From: Meloidogyne chitwoodi
Taxonomy: Eukaryota > Nematoda > Chromadorea > Rhabditida > Meloidogynidae
Assembly: GCA_015183035.1 (NCBI GenBank)
Contig: JACZZP010000005.1
Span: 1,116,001-1,180,000, forward strand
DNA: 64,000 nucleotides
Direction: 5' to 3'
Under the pieces are notes generated by a model. The model made no database searches and had not been told where the DNA came from. It saw only the letters and a program-made list of their open reading frames with translations. A program made the position numbers and the translations under genes. Positions 1 through 12,612 of this stretch are shown here, piece after piece; position 1 is the first letter of the stretch; each line of letters begins with the position of its first letter.

Positions 1-1396
1 GCTGCAAAAGGATAAACATCTGTTTCTCCATATTCTGAGATAAAAAGTCCACGATTTAAAGCTGTTGCATTTTCTATTATTCCTTTTGGGTATGTATACC
101 AAACATATTCGTTAACCATAGGATACCAATGAAGTGTATACCTTTAAAATTAATTTTTATTTTAATAATTATATGTAAATTTAAAATAATAATTACATTA
201 TATTTTTTCCTTTAACAGGATCAAAAATATTTTTAGCAATATCATTAGAGCCGAGAATAACAATAACATCTTGATCTATTTCGCGAACAGTCTTACAAAA
301 TTTAAAAATTAAATTCAATCTTATAAATATATTTTTAAAAAAATAAAAATAAAATAAAAAAAATTTAATGTCATCAGAAAATAAAACATAACTAATTATT
401 TTCAATTAATTTAAGAAATGAGAGAGTTACTCACCTTAAGAATTTGAGTATGATATTTTTTTACTATATTCCATTCGCATGCAGGTTCATTCCAAAATTC
501 CAACAAAACATTTGAAACTCCTTTATATTTTTTTGCAATTATTGTAAAAAATTCTTTGGCTTTATTTGTAAAGCGTTGAACATCAGAAGTTTTGTTACAG
601 CTCCAAGTTGAAGAATCGTGCCAATCAACAAGAACATAGATTCCATTCTAAAATTTTTAAAATATTATTTAAAAATATATTTATTAAATTTAATTTTAAT
701 TAAATAAAAATATAAATTAAAAAAAGTTTACTGAAATTGCTGCATCAATCACTGTATAAGCAGCCTTGAGTGCTTTATCCGGGTTGTCCATATAACCTCC
801 ATCAACTGTTCCTATCGGTGCACGAACCTAAAATTGATTCTTAAATTTTTGAGATAGTTAATAGTTGGCTAAGCCGAAATATATACCAGGGATGGGAAAA
901 ATCCGAAAATAAAAAGTGGAAGGTGGAAGGTGGAAGAAAAATGTCCTAAAAAGGTGGAATATCGTGGAAGGATGGAAGTGGAAGTTTGCCCATCCCTGAT
1001 ATATACCGAGGGTCTCGGCCTTTTTACGGTATTGGCCACTAACTGATTGAGACTAGATCATAAGCTAAGCTGAGATTAAGCTCAACTGTTAACATCATCG
1101 GTTTGCTGAAACCAGTATTGGTTTACCAACTATAGTAATCATTAAAACCTATGTCCTTTTGCTTTCTGGTAACTTACAATATTTCCGTTGTAAAAACATT
1201 TTATTGCCCTAACAACACCAGCATCAAAAAAGCCAGTATTCCATTGACTGAAAAATAGCGAAAGACCTCTTAATTGAACTACTTGTCCATTATTGCCAAG
1301 TAATTGACCTTTACCACTAACAGAAAGTTTTCCATATGGTGGATCAACTGATAAGACAATCAGAAAATAAGTAAAAAATTGAATTAAAAAGAACAT
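1..1396 (-). CDS. GH5 cellulase (beta-1,4-endoglucanase), 3' end outside window
   Basis: Secreted endoglucanase of glycoside hydrolase family 5 that cuts beta-1,4-glucan in plant cell walls. Five exons are visible: 1396-1178, 827-732, 647-435, 291-197 and 141-1 (continuing off the edge). The first exon starts with a signal peptide (MFFLIQFFTYFLIVLSV) followed by PPYGKLSVSGKGQLLGNNGQ, the usual start of nematode GH5 catalytic domains. Later landmarks are YVLVDWHD, the acid/base glutamate in EFWNEP, MYTLHWYP, and the nucleophile glutamate in LFISEYGE. Both catalytic residues are present, so the visible part looks intact. Members of this family in tylenchid nematodes are known to be of bacterial origin and are made in oesophageal glands; secretion here is inferred from the signal peptide. 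Intron 1 holds a small palindromic insertion (about 881-1005). The C-terminus and any CBM2 module are not visible. Confidence 0.9.
881..1005. repeat. Short palindromic repeat in cellulase intron 1
   Basis: The inverted 11-mer CCAGGGATGGG (886-896) and CCCATCCCTGA (989-999), each next to ATATA, encloses a run of GTGGAAGG/GTGGAAG units. It lies wholly inside intron 1 (828-1177) of the GH5 gene. It looks like a small MITE or foldback repeat; no target duplication could be defined. Confidence 0.5.
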
Positions 1397-3264
1397 TATT
1401 TTAATTTTTGAGGGGAAAAATGATAAATGAATGTTAATAATTTCAGTTAAATAGCGTTATTTTATATCTAAGAAATTTCTCAAATAAAAATTTGTCCCAG
1501 ACGTAATGTAAGTTTTAAATTTTAGAAAAAAAAGAGACCTGAATAAACAGATTGCTTTAAACATTATTAAGTACATTAAATAAGGGTAAGCCCAGAAATC
1601 ACCGACAGTAAGATCAATAATGTCTCGACACCTGACTGAATCCATCGATTTTTATTAAATCCGAGTCCATAATTCAAATTTTTTATCACATATTAATTAT
1701 TTATTTTAGTTCGAATAAACTTATGCAAGAAATAGATAAGGTTACGAAAGACCAACTTAAAGTTTTTTATTTTTATTGTTAATAGGTGATTTTTAAGTAG
1801 GTGATGTTTAGGGTTCGATTAAAATATAATTTAATTCAATTAATTAAATATAACATATGCATATGTTTATTTTAATTAATTGACATTTTATCCTCAATGT
1901 TTCATTAATATTTTCAGCTAATTAAATACTAAAGAATTATTATATACTTCCTTTTAATTATAATTAAGGCTTAACGGGATTGGGATTTTCAAACTAAATT
2001 ACAAAAATTAAAAAAAATAATATGTATTAATAACGGTAAATTTATAAAATAAAAAATATCTCAAAATTATTTGTCTTAATATCAGAAATATCATCTTTTA
2101 TTTAATTTTTCAAAAATTTCCATGGATAGACATTTTTATAGCGAAAAAATTAATAGCCGCCTGATCCAGCTGAGGGTCCACCCCAACCTATCGAAAGAAC
2201 CTCTATTCATCGACCCTATAAATCGCTTTAGCCTATTCATCGAAAATTTAAAAAAGCATAAAAATATTAAAAAATTACAAGAAAACATACATTTATGATA
2301 AGTTTTTTAAATATTTCATTTTTGGGTCTGTGGCCAGTTTGTCTTCGCACAAACATAGATTTATTGGGAGTGTTTTATATATTTATTCGCTTTTTTAAAT
2401 TTTCGATGAATATTGAGGATATCGATGTATAGCGTTTCTATGGGTTTGGTTGATCCACCGCTGAACTTTTATTAACATAGGTATGTAGGTATTTTTATTT
2501 ATTTTTTAAATTCATTTCTTTTAAAAAAATAATTCTATTTTTAAAGAAAAAACTGGTCATTTCCAAACTTTAAGTTCACATAAGAAAATGTTAAGTACAT
2601 ATTATATCATAAATTATTTTTAATTTTTAAAATCAAAATAGAAAGAAAAATTTTAATTATTTTTTTTTGTTATTATTAATTTAACTTAAAATTAGGATTT
2701 CCGACATACGTCAAAAATAGAGGCAAATATATTTTATAACATAATTATCTTAAAGTGCATTACTTATTTTTATTTAAATAAAAAATTTTACATTCTTAAC
2801 TATAAAAATATATTTAAAACATTTTATTATTTTAAGATATAGATATTAGCTAGTATTTATATTTATAATAATATACTTTTAAAATAAAACACATTTTTAT
2901 TTAATGTTATGATAAATTAAATAAATATTTAATAATTAGAGTAAAATTTATAGTAAATCTTTTTTTTATTTTACAAGAAAAGATATATTATTCCAAAAAA
3001 ATAATTTAAAATTTTAAGGGCATCACCATCACGCAATAATATAAATTTAATAACCTAAAATAATAATTAACATTAAATTTAAAAAAAAGGAATATCATGA
3101 AATATTTCATGTTTAATGTTAAAAAATTAAACAATCTACTAAAAATTAAATAAAAAAAACTTCATTGTTTCATTTCAAATTTTACAAATAAAATAAAACA
3201 TTTTTTTTCTTAAATTTAGTATATACCAAAAAATTTTTTTTTTAATTTATTTAAATAAAACAAA
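1397..3264. other. Intergenic DNA with one worn inverted repeat
   Basis: This is the 5' flank shared by the cellulase (leaving to the left) and the receptor (leaving to the right), so it should hold both promoters. Arms around 2150-2265 and 2388-2470 are an imperfect inverted repeat: TTCATCGAAAATTTAAAAAA on the left matches the complement on the right, and both arms have a GATCCA/GGTCCACC block. The rest is A+T-rich with no coding signal. I could not point to a specific promoter element. Confidence 0.4.
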
Positions 3265-5042
3265 ATGAGCGGAGGAAATTATTTGACTGCTCTGGAAATT
3301 TATCGTCAAAATGGAGATATTTGTGCTTATTTAAATATTACTGCAACAGCTAAAACTGATGTAGAAAATTTAGAAGATAAATTAAATGCTTTAGATATAT
3401 ATAAAGGATCAAATAAAAGTTTTTTAAATATTTATTTACCAGCATTATCACATCAATTAATAGTTGGGGAATGTTCTTATAATTTTACTGTTAAAAGATT
3501 TTTTGTAAGAATTTTAATAAAAATTAATTTTAAAATTTCTTTTTATTTTATTAAAAATAAATTAATAATTAAATTTTTAATAAAAATTAGACTTTTTTAA
3601 ATTTAGTCTCAGTGGTATATCGATAATGCTTTGATTTGGTATGATGAAAAAGGAGTTATTAAACCAGCAATTCCATATATTATTTTTCCAAATATATTTG
3701 CTTTTCTCTCTATAATTTTAAATTTAAGCTTAATTTTTGTATCAATTAGAAAAATGTAAGAAAATATATTTTTTAATAATAATTATTTTTTAAATTTAAG
3801 TTCAATGGAAAGAATGTGTAATATATTAATTCTTTTTGAAGCTTTTTGTCAACTTTTTAGTGTATTACCTTTTGTTATAAATATGATAGCTTTATTGGCT
3901 AATGTTGTTTTAGTTGATTATCATATTTGTCTTTATGTACATTTACTTTCAACAATTGCTTCATATTCTTCTTTTTTAACTATTTATTTTATATCTCTTG
4001 AAAGACTTTTAATTATCATTTACCCGACAAAGTAAATATTTTTTTAAAGAAAAGGAAAGTTTATATACGGTAAAATAGACCGAGACTCTCTTTATCGGCT
4101 TCGTCTTGCTTAATAATATTTTTAATTATTATAATGCTTAATATTATCTAATCTAAAAATTAATAAAAAATTAATTAAATATATATTTACTAATATAATT
4201 TTAACTTTTTTCTTTTTAAGAATCCACAAAATTCGTACATCAACAATTCACCGTATTTCTTTTGTAGTTTGTATGATTTGTATTCTTTTTGGGATTATAA
4301 TGGCTTTAACAAAATTTAATGTTATAACAGTACTTAATCTTCCCTATTATAAGTAATTTAATTTAATTAATTAATTTATTTATTAATTATTTTTTTAAAG
4401 AGTAATTCTTTGCAATTCTGGCCTCTATTCGGATATTTTATATTCAATACCTTCTTATATTATTTTAATTGCTTCCGTCTTAAATTATTTAATTATTTTC
4501 TCTACTATTTATTGGAGATTTATTTCTAAAAAATTAAAAGAAAAAAAGGCTGGAAATAACCAAACAAATCAAAGTAAAATTTTTACTTAAAAATATTGAA
4601 AAAAAAATTAATTTTTAGATAATTTAAATAAACCAATTCCTGATCCGTCTCTTCGAATTCTTCGTTCAATTTTTATTATTTCTTCTATAATAATTTTTGG
4701 TTGGATAATTGGATCTGCTGCAAGAAATTTAATAACAACTATGTGCATAAATTTTGCTACATCAATTGCAGGATATTTTACTGATACTAAAACATCTCAA
4801 ATTGTTTATGGTCATTTAAGTACAATATTAATTAGTATAATTACTTGTGTTAATCCAATTTCTGCTGGAATTAATTCTATAATTCTTATTATTTCAAAGT
4901 AAAGTTTTCAATTTTTATTTTAAACTTTAATTATTTTTTTCAAAGTTCTGAATATAGAAATTCTTACAAAACAGCATTTGGAATTAAACAAAGAACACAT
5001 ATAAATTCAATTGGACCTTATTTTACAAATCAACATAATTAA
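3265..5042 (+). CDS. Serpentine (rhodopsin-like) seven-helix receptor
   Basis: A 433-residue receptor in seven exons: 3265-3504, 3607-3755, 3801-4031, 4221-4352, 4401-4573, 4619-4898 and 4946-5042. Seven hydrophobic helices follow a long N-terminal part with N-glycosylation sites. Helix 3 ends in SLERLLIIIYP, the place of the DRY motif in class A receptors. Helix 7 holds CVNPISAGIN followed by SEYRNSY, resembling the NPxxY region of nematode srsx-type chemoreceptors. The likely role is a plasma-membrane G-protein-coupled receptor, probably chemosensory or peptidergic; ligand unknown. The subfamily is not certain from motifs alone. The long N-terminus (about 90 residues before helix 1) is unusual for a nematode chemoreceptor. 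Confidence 0.8.
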
Positions 5043-5163
5043 AAGAAAGAATTTAATTAAATTAAAAAAAGATAAAAATGATCAATTTTCGATTTTTTAA
5101 AAAAATTTGATTTAGTTACTTTATTTTACTACTTATTTTTTATTTAAATAATAGTGTTCAGAT

Positions 5164-6168
5164 CAGACGTGTGCGAAACACCAAAATTTTTACAACGAAA
5201 CGAAACAAAATTTTTTGAAAATCGTTTCGTTAACAAAAGGAAACGAAACACGTGTGTTTCGTCACGAAACGAAACGAAACATTGAACTTATAAAAACTAC
5301 TGTATTTCTTTAAATTTTCAATGTGAAACTCCTTTTCATGTAATACCGATGCAAAATTAAAAAAATTTGTGCAGTAGGCAAGAATTTTGAGAATTTTTGA
5401 ACTTTAGAACATATAAAAATAAATTTCAGCGCTACAGAAACTAACAAGTATAACCAAAAAATTGAAAAATATGAAAACTAGTTAGAAAATTAACCGAAAA
5501 GTCCTAATATTTTTTATTTACAAAAGCTGGAAGCAGGAATCCTAACGACTAAATCCCAAAATTGAGAATTAAATGATTTGTCGGCGTTTTCTTAACCAGA
5601 GTACTCGGATATGCGGATTTAGCCTCATTATAGGTTTTTTAGGATTTGATGCGGATTTTTTTAAATAAAATCAGGGTTTGCGTATTTTTGTTTTCTTTTT
5701 TGAAATTATTAAAAACTTTGAATATTTTTACTGAAAAGATGAATTTTTTGCAGCTAAAATATATAAAATTATTATTTTTTCATCTGAGTACTCTGTTCTT
5801 AACCACTCAATCAACATTGAATAGAACTGGGTTGCGCCGAATTGAGTGCAAGTGTTGGGTCAGGCTTCTGGTCTGACTAAAATTCCTCGTTTCGGGTAAA
5901 TTTTAACAAATTTCGGGTTGTTTTAGCGCCGCAGGCAAAAAATTTTTGAAAAATTATTGACTTTTGTAGTTAAAATGTCAAAAATTTTGCCCAAAACTGC
6001 AAATTTCCATTAAATTTTGTTTCGTATTGTTTCGTGACCAAATATGAGTGTTTCGCACGAAACGAAATGAAACATTTTAAATTTGTGTTTCGTCACGAAA
6101 CGAAATTAAACGAAAAAAAAGTAACGAAACTAACGAAGCAGCGAAACGAAACATTTCGCACACGTCTG
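5164..6168. mobile_element. Non-autonomous hAT-like element rich in CGAAAC repeats
   Basis: Terminal inverted repeats start CAGACGTGTGCGAAA and end TTTCGCACACGTCTG. The flanks GTTCAGAT (5156-5163) and ATTCAGAT (6169-6176) agree at 7 of 8 positions, as expected for an 8-bp hAT target duplication. Both ends hold many copies of CGAAACGAAA or its complement. The 1005-bp body has no transposase ORF. A stretch near 5915-5960 (TTTTAGCGCCGCAGGC) is shared with the element at 34079-35062. Confidence 0.75.
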
Positions 6169-6475
6169 ATTCAGATGGATAAGCGATCACGATAGGTTCG
6201 GACGGAATTATCTTGATATTTATTAATTGCGTTAACAAAAAATCACAAATAAATTAGTGAATAATTTGGACCTAAATTTACAGTCTAGAGTATTTTAGTA
6301 AAAAAGGCATGGCAATGAAGAGGAGAGGGGGTGTGATAAAAATACAATTACCAAAGTCTAATTGTTTAAATATAATTTTAAATTTAAAAACTTTTTTTTA
6401 ATTCAATTTTCTAATTTATTAAAGCTATTAAGAATATTTAAATAATATTTATAAGTATATTTTTTATAATATTAT
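6169..6475. other. Spacer between element and SLC4 3' end
   Basis: A+T-rich 3' flank of the SLC4 gene, which ends at 6476 on the minus strand. No ORF, repeat or RNA gene is visible. Confidence 0.4.
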
Positions 6476-9400
6476 TTAATGAAATCCATCAATTATTTCC
6501 AAATGTTCTTTTTTAAAAATGCATGGAAAAAGAAAAGCTCTAATAATTATATTTTAATGAAAATAAATTAATTTAATTAAAAAAACCTGAAAGGAATAAA
6601 AATAATTAATGCTATAGGAAATAAAAGGCGTATAACAGGCCAAGGGAAATGTCCAATAATAAGTAAAATGACCAATTGAAGTAATTCAGATAATGTAAAT
6701 AAATGAACAATTCTTTGAGGAACACGACGAATATAATGAGTTGGTGGATATGAACGCTTTATTTAAAATAAAATTAAAATATTTAAATACATCTAATTAG
6801 GCACAACCATTCCCTAACACTTTTTTTAAATTTTATCCTAATCTTAATTAGGATTTTATTATATTTTCTCCACTTTTTTTTTACTTTTTATTTTCCAATT
6901 TATTTTTTAAATTATTTACCTGTTCAGTAAAAAGAAGTTTAATTCTTTGACAAAGTTCATTTCCTTCTGTACTTGAATATGCAAGAAAAAGAAAAACTCC
7001 ATTAAAAACAGAGGTAGGGAAATGTTTTAAATGATTAAGAGCTAAAAAATATGTTGGAACCATAAATAAATGTGCCAAAAGTGTAGCTAATCTTGATTCA
7101 CGATTTTTTACAATTCTATATTATTATAAATATATTTATATATTTTTAATATAAAAATACATTGGTTGAACTGTTCCATTTAATAATTTATCTTCAACAT
7201 CAGCCTGTGCCTTTAAATGAAGAAATGATTGAGGTAAAGCTGCATGCATCCAAGGAAGGCCTAATAAAGAAAGAGGAACATTAATAAATGAAACAATCAT
7301 AAAATCCCAATTTGCTGCTGGCCCTTTTTTTAAACTAAAAATTTTAAAAAATAATTATTTAATTTTTATTTAAAAACTTATTCTGTGTATTATCTACAGT
7401 AGAAGTAACAAGCATTTGATCCATTGCAAAAAGTATTGCTAAAGGTAATCCTAAGCAACAACAAAGTAAATGGCCAGTTAAAGACAACATCCAAAATTTT
7501 CCCAAAGTCAATGTTGGGGTATTTTCATTTAAATTAAATGTTTCCTCTTTAAAATAAATAAATAAATGTAAATATATAAGAGAAATTATGTTGTTGTTCT
7601 CATAAATAATTTACCTAATTATCTGATAATATCACCTATTTTTATGAAAAAATTAATTTATTCCCGTCTCAAAAAAATTTTCCTCTCCTTCTAATAAATA
7701 AATAAAAAATAATTTTACTTGGAACATCACCAAATAAAAAATTAGCAATTAATGTCATTGCACAAACGGCTAGTGGAAGAGCATAATCAGAAACTAATTT
7801 TTAGAAAAAAGATTAAGAGTAAAAAGAAATATAAATAAACCAATTTCTCGTTTATATTTTCCAAAAAAATTTGTTTTTCTAAAATTTGCAAGAGTTAAGG
7901 CAAGCCAAGTTGTTCCAAACATTAATAATAAAAAAAGTAATCCAACAGAACGGTCACAACTCAAAGGATCAAAATTAGAGGGAAATGGAGGTAAATCTTG
8001 GTGATGAGGTGGAGGAGGTGGAGGAGGAGGGTGATGTAGAGGAGGAGGCGGAGGGATGCCTAAAAAATTTTATAATAATTATGTATTATTTAATAAATTA
8101 ATTTGGATAAAAAAAATAAATTTAACTAATTAAAATTACACCTGAATGTAGTGGTGGTGGTGGTGGAGGAGGTAATAATAATAATAAATGTTTAGTTGAA
8201 TTGGCAAAAATCTCAGAGCAATGGGGAAGAAATGCTCTATCTAACATTCTTATTGAAGCTTTACTTGCCTCTATTGTTAAAGTAAAAGCAATAAATAAAC
8301 TAAATAATTCTTCTAATGATCTTTTTAAATTAAAAAATAAATATTTAATTTTTAAAAAAAAACAAAAACCGTTTAGCATATTTCATTATATTAGCAGCCT
8401 CAAACAAGGCAAATAAAAATAAATAAAAACAACACCAAAGACCAATACAAGAATAAATTTGAAAAAAATCAAAACCAGTAGAATGAGATATTCTTTCAAT
8501 TACTAAAAATTTATTTATATTTAAATAAATAAAATAAACCTTTAATATAAATAGAGATTGGAGGACTAGTTAAAACAACCAAAAAAAGTTGACCTCCAAA
8601 AATACCAAAAAGAAGGCCTCCAATCCATTGGCCAAGAATTACTTTTTTTACATCTGAATAAATTATTATATTTATAAATATTATTATTTACTAATTTTTG
8701 AATGTGTATTTTCATCATTAAGCATTCCCAAAGCAATAGCTGTTGGAAGAACAATAAAAAATAAAAAAACAGCACAACTAATTGTTTTTTGAAAAGAACG
8801 AGAATCTGCAATTCCATCAAGAAAATCATTTTTATAATGAGGTAATCGACGTTTTAAATCATTAATTAGACCACGTCCAGCATACCATTTTTGAGACTTT
8901 TTAAATTAATTAAATTAATTAATTAATTAAATAAAAAGGGAATATGTATAAGAAAAAAGAGAGAGAGAGAGAAATTAATTTTTACCTCAACTAATTTTGT
9001 TTTTTTCTCCAATTCTTTTTTAAATTTATTTTCTTCAATTTCTTCATCTTCTTCCATCTTTTTTGCCATTTTATAAATAAAATAAATAAATTCATTTTCA
9101 TTATTTGCATTTAAAAGATCATTTCTTAATTCAATATTTGATAATAAAGTTGAAAATGTACGAGTAATTTCAAAAGATGATTTTGTTTCTTTCTTAAATT
9201 ATTTTTAATAATTTAAATTAAATTAAATAATTATTATTTAACTTGTTGTAAAGGTCCAATAACTAATAAGATAAATTTAACATTATTTAAAGATGGCCCA
9301 AAATTTGTAGGAGATTCTAAACGTGCAAAACAAATTCGAGGATTATTAATATATTCTAGTGAACAACTTTTTTAAAAAATACATATATTAAAAAAAGGGA

Positions 9401-10209
9401 AAGAAAAACAAACTGTAGAGCAAACCATGTTTGATCTTCTACAATATTTCCATTATTATCCATTTCTATTGCCTTAAAAAAAGAAAATAAATTTTAATAA
9501 TTATTTATTTTTTTAAAAAAATATAATTATTAAAATAAAAAACCTGTAAATATTCTTTAAGTGCTAAAAATAATTAAAAATATTTAAAAAAAATAAAATA
9601 TACCTCTATTATCTAAACATTTATCTTCAGATAAATAATTAAAATTTAAAGTAAAAAGTTTTTCTGTAATATTTGAAAAAGAAATATATTGAAATGTTAA
9701 AGGTTTATTAATAATTGTTTTTTGTTTTAAATCATTTTGAGTAAATTGACAAGGTCTTTCACTAATCATTCTTTTTAAATTAAAATAAAATAATTTATTT
9801 TTAGTCTTTTAAGATTTTTTAATTTTTTTTCCTAAAAATAATTAAATATTAAAATATTCCCTAAACTAACCTCATTAAAATATCACCCAATTCAGTTTCT
9901 TTTATATCCAATAAAACAGCAGAGTTTCCACCAAATAAATAATTTTTAATATCTAAACATCCTCTAATTTCATTTTTAAAAGATTTAACATTAACAATTG
10001 ATTGACTTTTTGATATTAATTTTAATTTTTTATTTATTTTTTGACAATTATTTAATTCTTCTAATTCTTTATTATTATTATTATTATATTCTTCTATTGG
10101 AAATTATTATAAATTTTAAAAATAAATTTATAAATTTACCTTTATCAGATTTAAATGAAAGATTATTCATTTGATTATTAAGACAATTATTATTAACTTT
10201 TAAAGGCAT
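6476..10209 (-). CDS. SLC4-family bicarbonate/anion transporter
   Basis: An 855-residue protein in 18 exons (first 10209-10140, last 6539-6476), a plasma-membrane chloride/bicarbonate exchanger or Na-coupled bicarbonate carrier; motifs do not settle which. The cytoplasmic N-terminal domain has FILLVIGPLQQ. The membrane part begins with GRGLINDLKRRLPHYKNDF, then QWIGGLLFGIFGGQLFLVVL, FEAANIMKYAKR, ELFSLFIAFTLTIEASKAS, LPLAVCAMTLIANFLFGDVP, KNRESRLATLLAHLFM and SYPPTHYIRRVPQRIVH, all SLC4 hallmarks in order. It is shorter than vertebrate AE proteins because of a reduced N-terminal domain. Unusually, the loop after TLTIEASKAS carries two proline-rich runs (seven prolines, then mixed Pro/His) encoded on either side of an intron at about 8060-8141. 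It is divergently arranged with the transthyretin-like gene. Confidence 0.92.
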
Positions 10210-11822
10210 TTTATTATTATTATTATTAAATTATTTATTATTGTCTTTTTAAAAAAATAAAAAATATATTTATATGTTTCTAATTTATATATTATTATTA
10301 ATGATTATTACAAAATTCCCTTCTCCTCATGATTTTAAGAAATAATTTTAGTTATATTTTAAAAAATTTAAAGATTAATAATTAATTAAAAATATTTAAT
10401 ATTTTTAATTAAAAAAATTATATAAATTATTTATTTTATTAATTAAAAAATGTTAAATAAATAAATAAAGTTAATAATTTTAAAACTGTAAAAGAAGAAT
10501 ATGTAATCATTGATCAAGGGTAATTTTTGTATATAAAAATAATCAATCATTTTATAAAATTTATTTTAAACTAATTTCCTAATTTTCTATAATTAATAAC
10601 GTAATTATTTTAATTAAAAAGAATAAATATATTTTTAAATATTTAATCTTAAATTAAATCAGATATTTAATTTTTATGTTGATACCAAAATTATTTAAAT
10701 TTAAATTAATTTTTAAATTTATCTTTTTTTAACAAAAAAAAAATATTTAAAAAAAAAAATCAGAAAATCCTTTTAATCTTTGGATATAAAATAATGTCCT
10801 ATAATAAAAATATATAAAATTTATTTTAGAAAATATTTAGTTAAAATAATGTAATAAAATAACCAAATTAAAATAAATATATTATTTATTTAATTCTTTT
10901 ACTTTTTAATATTGAGGGAAAGAATTAAGAAAAATATAAGGGAAAGTAAAGGATAACCATAAATTTACGATTTAAAAATATTAACATTTAGAAATATAAA
11001 ATAAAATATTTATTTATTAAAAAAAAGATTAAAAATATTTTATTAAAAAATATATTTAATTTATTATAATTTAATTAATTAATTAATTAATTATTTTAGT
11101 CTTTTCAAACATTCTTCTTTTGGTTAATTAAAATAGAATTTTAAAATTAATATTTTATTATTAGTTGTTATAGAATTAATTATTTTCATAAAATTATTCA
11201 AAAAGAAAAAGAAGCAAATTTTAATTTAATTTTAATATTTTATTTGAAAAATAAATTAATATTAATTTAATATTTTTAATTATTCTTTTTTTTTCTTATT
11301 TTATTAAAAAAAAATATTAAAAAAATAATTTCTTATCTTTATAAAAGTACTTTAAAAAAAAATAAAAAAAAAAGATAAAAAATAAAAGAAAAATAAATAA
11401 TAATAAAATTAAATGTAATTTAAGACAAAGAAATAAAATTATTAAAAATAATTATTTGACTGATAAATTTAAAAATAAAATATCCTAAATAAAAGAACGG
11501 GAAAAATGACTTTTTTAATTATTTTATTTATTTATTAATTAAATATAATTAAAATAAAAATATTAAATAAATATTATCAACAGTCAATTTACTTATTTAA
11601 TTTATTTTAAATTAAAAAATAATTATAATTAAATATTTAATAATTATTTAAACTTTTTGTAGAAATAATATAATATTAACTTTATTTTTAAAATAATTTA
11701 TAATTAATGTTTTACAATAATTTATTTATTAAAAAATAATAATAAAAATTAAAAATAATAATTAATGTCAATTTATTTATATTTTTTAAATTAAAAAATA
11801 TAAATAATTTTTATTTTTAAAA
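10210..11822. other. Divergent A+T-rich promoter region
   Basis: Lies between the 5' ends of the SLC4 gene (-) and the transthyretin-like gene (+), so it must contain both promoters. The sequence is almost all A and T, with TAATTAAT and TTTATTTA runs. No ORF, inverted repeat or RNA gene was seen. Confidence 0.5.
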
Positions 11823-12507
11823 ATGTTCAACATTTTATTATTTTTATTATTTAATTTAATAAATATTTCCTTTGCTGTTAGAACACAATCTGTTGCTGTT
11901 AAAGGAAAATTGCTTTGTGGTCAAGCACCTGCTCGTAATGTTCGTGTTAAATTATTTGATGAAGATAGTGGTATTAAATTATTTATTTTAATTTATTTAA
12001 AAATAATTAATTAATTTTAGGACCAGATCCAGATGATTTATTGGAAGCAGGTTAAAAAATAAATTTAAAAAAGAAATAATATTTTATATTAAATAATAAT
12101 TAATATTATTTTTAGGATATTCTGATGCTTCAGGTAATTTTCAATTAAAAGGATCTACTGTTGAAACAACTAATATTGATGTTGTATTTAAAGTATATAA
12201 TAAAAATAATAATTAATTATTATAAATTATTATTTTAAGATTTATCATGATTGTGATGATGGAATTAAAGTATTTTTTAATTTATTTATTTTTTTAATTT
12301 TTTAAATTTAAACAGCCTGGTTCACGTAAAATAAAATTTAAAATTCCCAATTCATATGTAACAGAAGGTCAAAATCCAAAAAAAGTTTTTGATCTAGGCA
12401 CACTTAATTTAGAAACAATATTTTCTTCAGAAGAAAGAGAATTAATTGTTAATAAGAAAAGACGTCATATTTTATTTAATTGGGATGATTTTGAAATTTA
12501 TAATTAA
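11823..12507 (+). CDS. Transthyretin-like (TTL) secreted protein
   Basis: A 158-residue protein in five exons: 11823-11970, 12021-12050, 12116-12192, 12240-12269 and 12316-12507. A signal peptide (MFNILLFLLFNLINISFA) is followed by SVAVKGKLLCGQAPARNVRV and KLFDEDSGPDPDDLLEAGYS, then DASGNFQLKGST and FKIYHDCDDG. This is the standard transthyretin-like domain of the nematode TTL family (Pfam PF01060). These proteins are secreted; some are effectors or parasitism-related, one in C. elegans links dying cells to engulfing cells, and for most the role is unknown. The cysteine pair (GKLLCG and YHDCDDG) is typical. A 698-bp palindromic element begins 105 bp after the stop codon. Confidence 0.93.
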
Positions 12508-12612
12508 TTTTAAAAAGAATATTATTTTTTATTTTAAACAAAAAATAATATTAATTTTAGATTGGAAATTTATTTAAAAAAATTTTCTATTTTTAATTTT
12601 TTTATTTTAAAA

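Noticed and set aside
8201..8416. 71-codon plus-strand ORF
   Set aside because: Antisense of SLC4 exon 11 and its intron.
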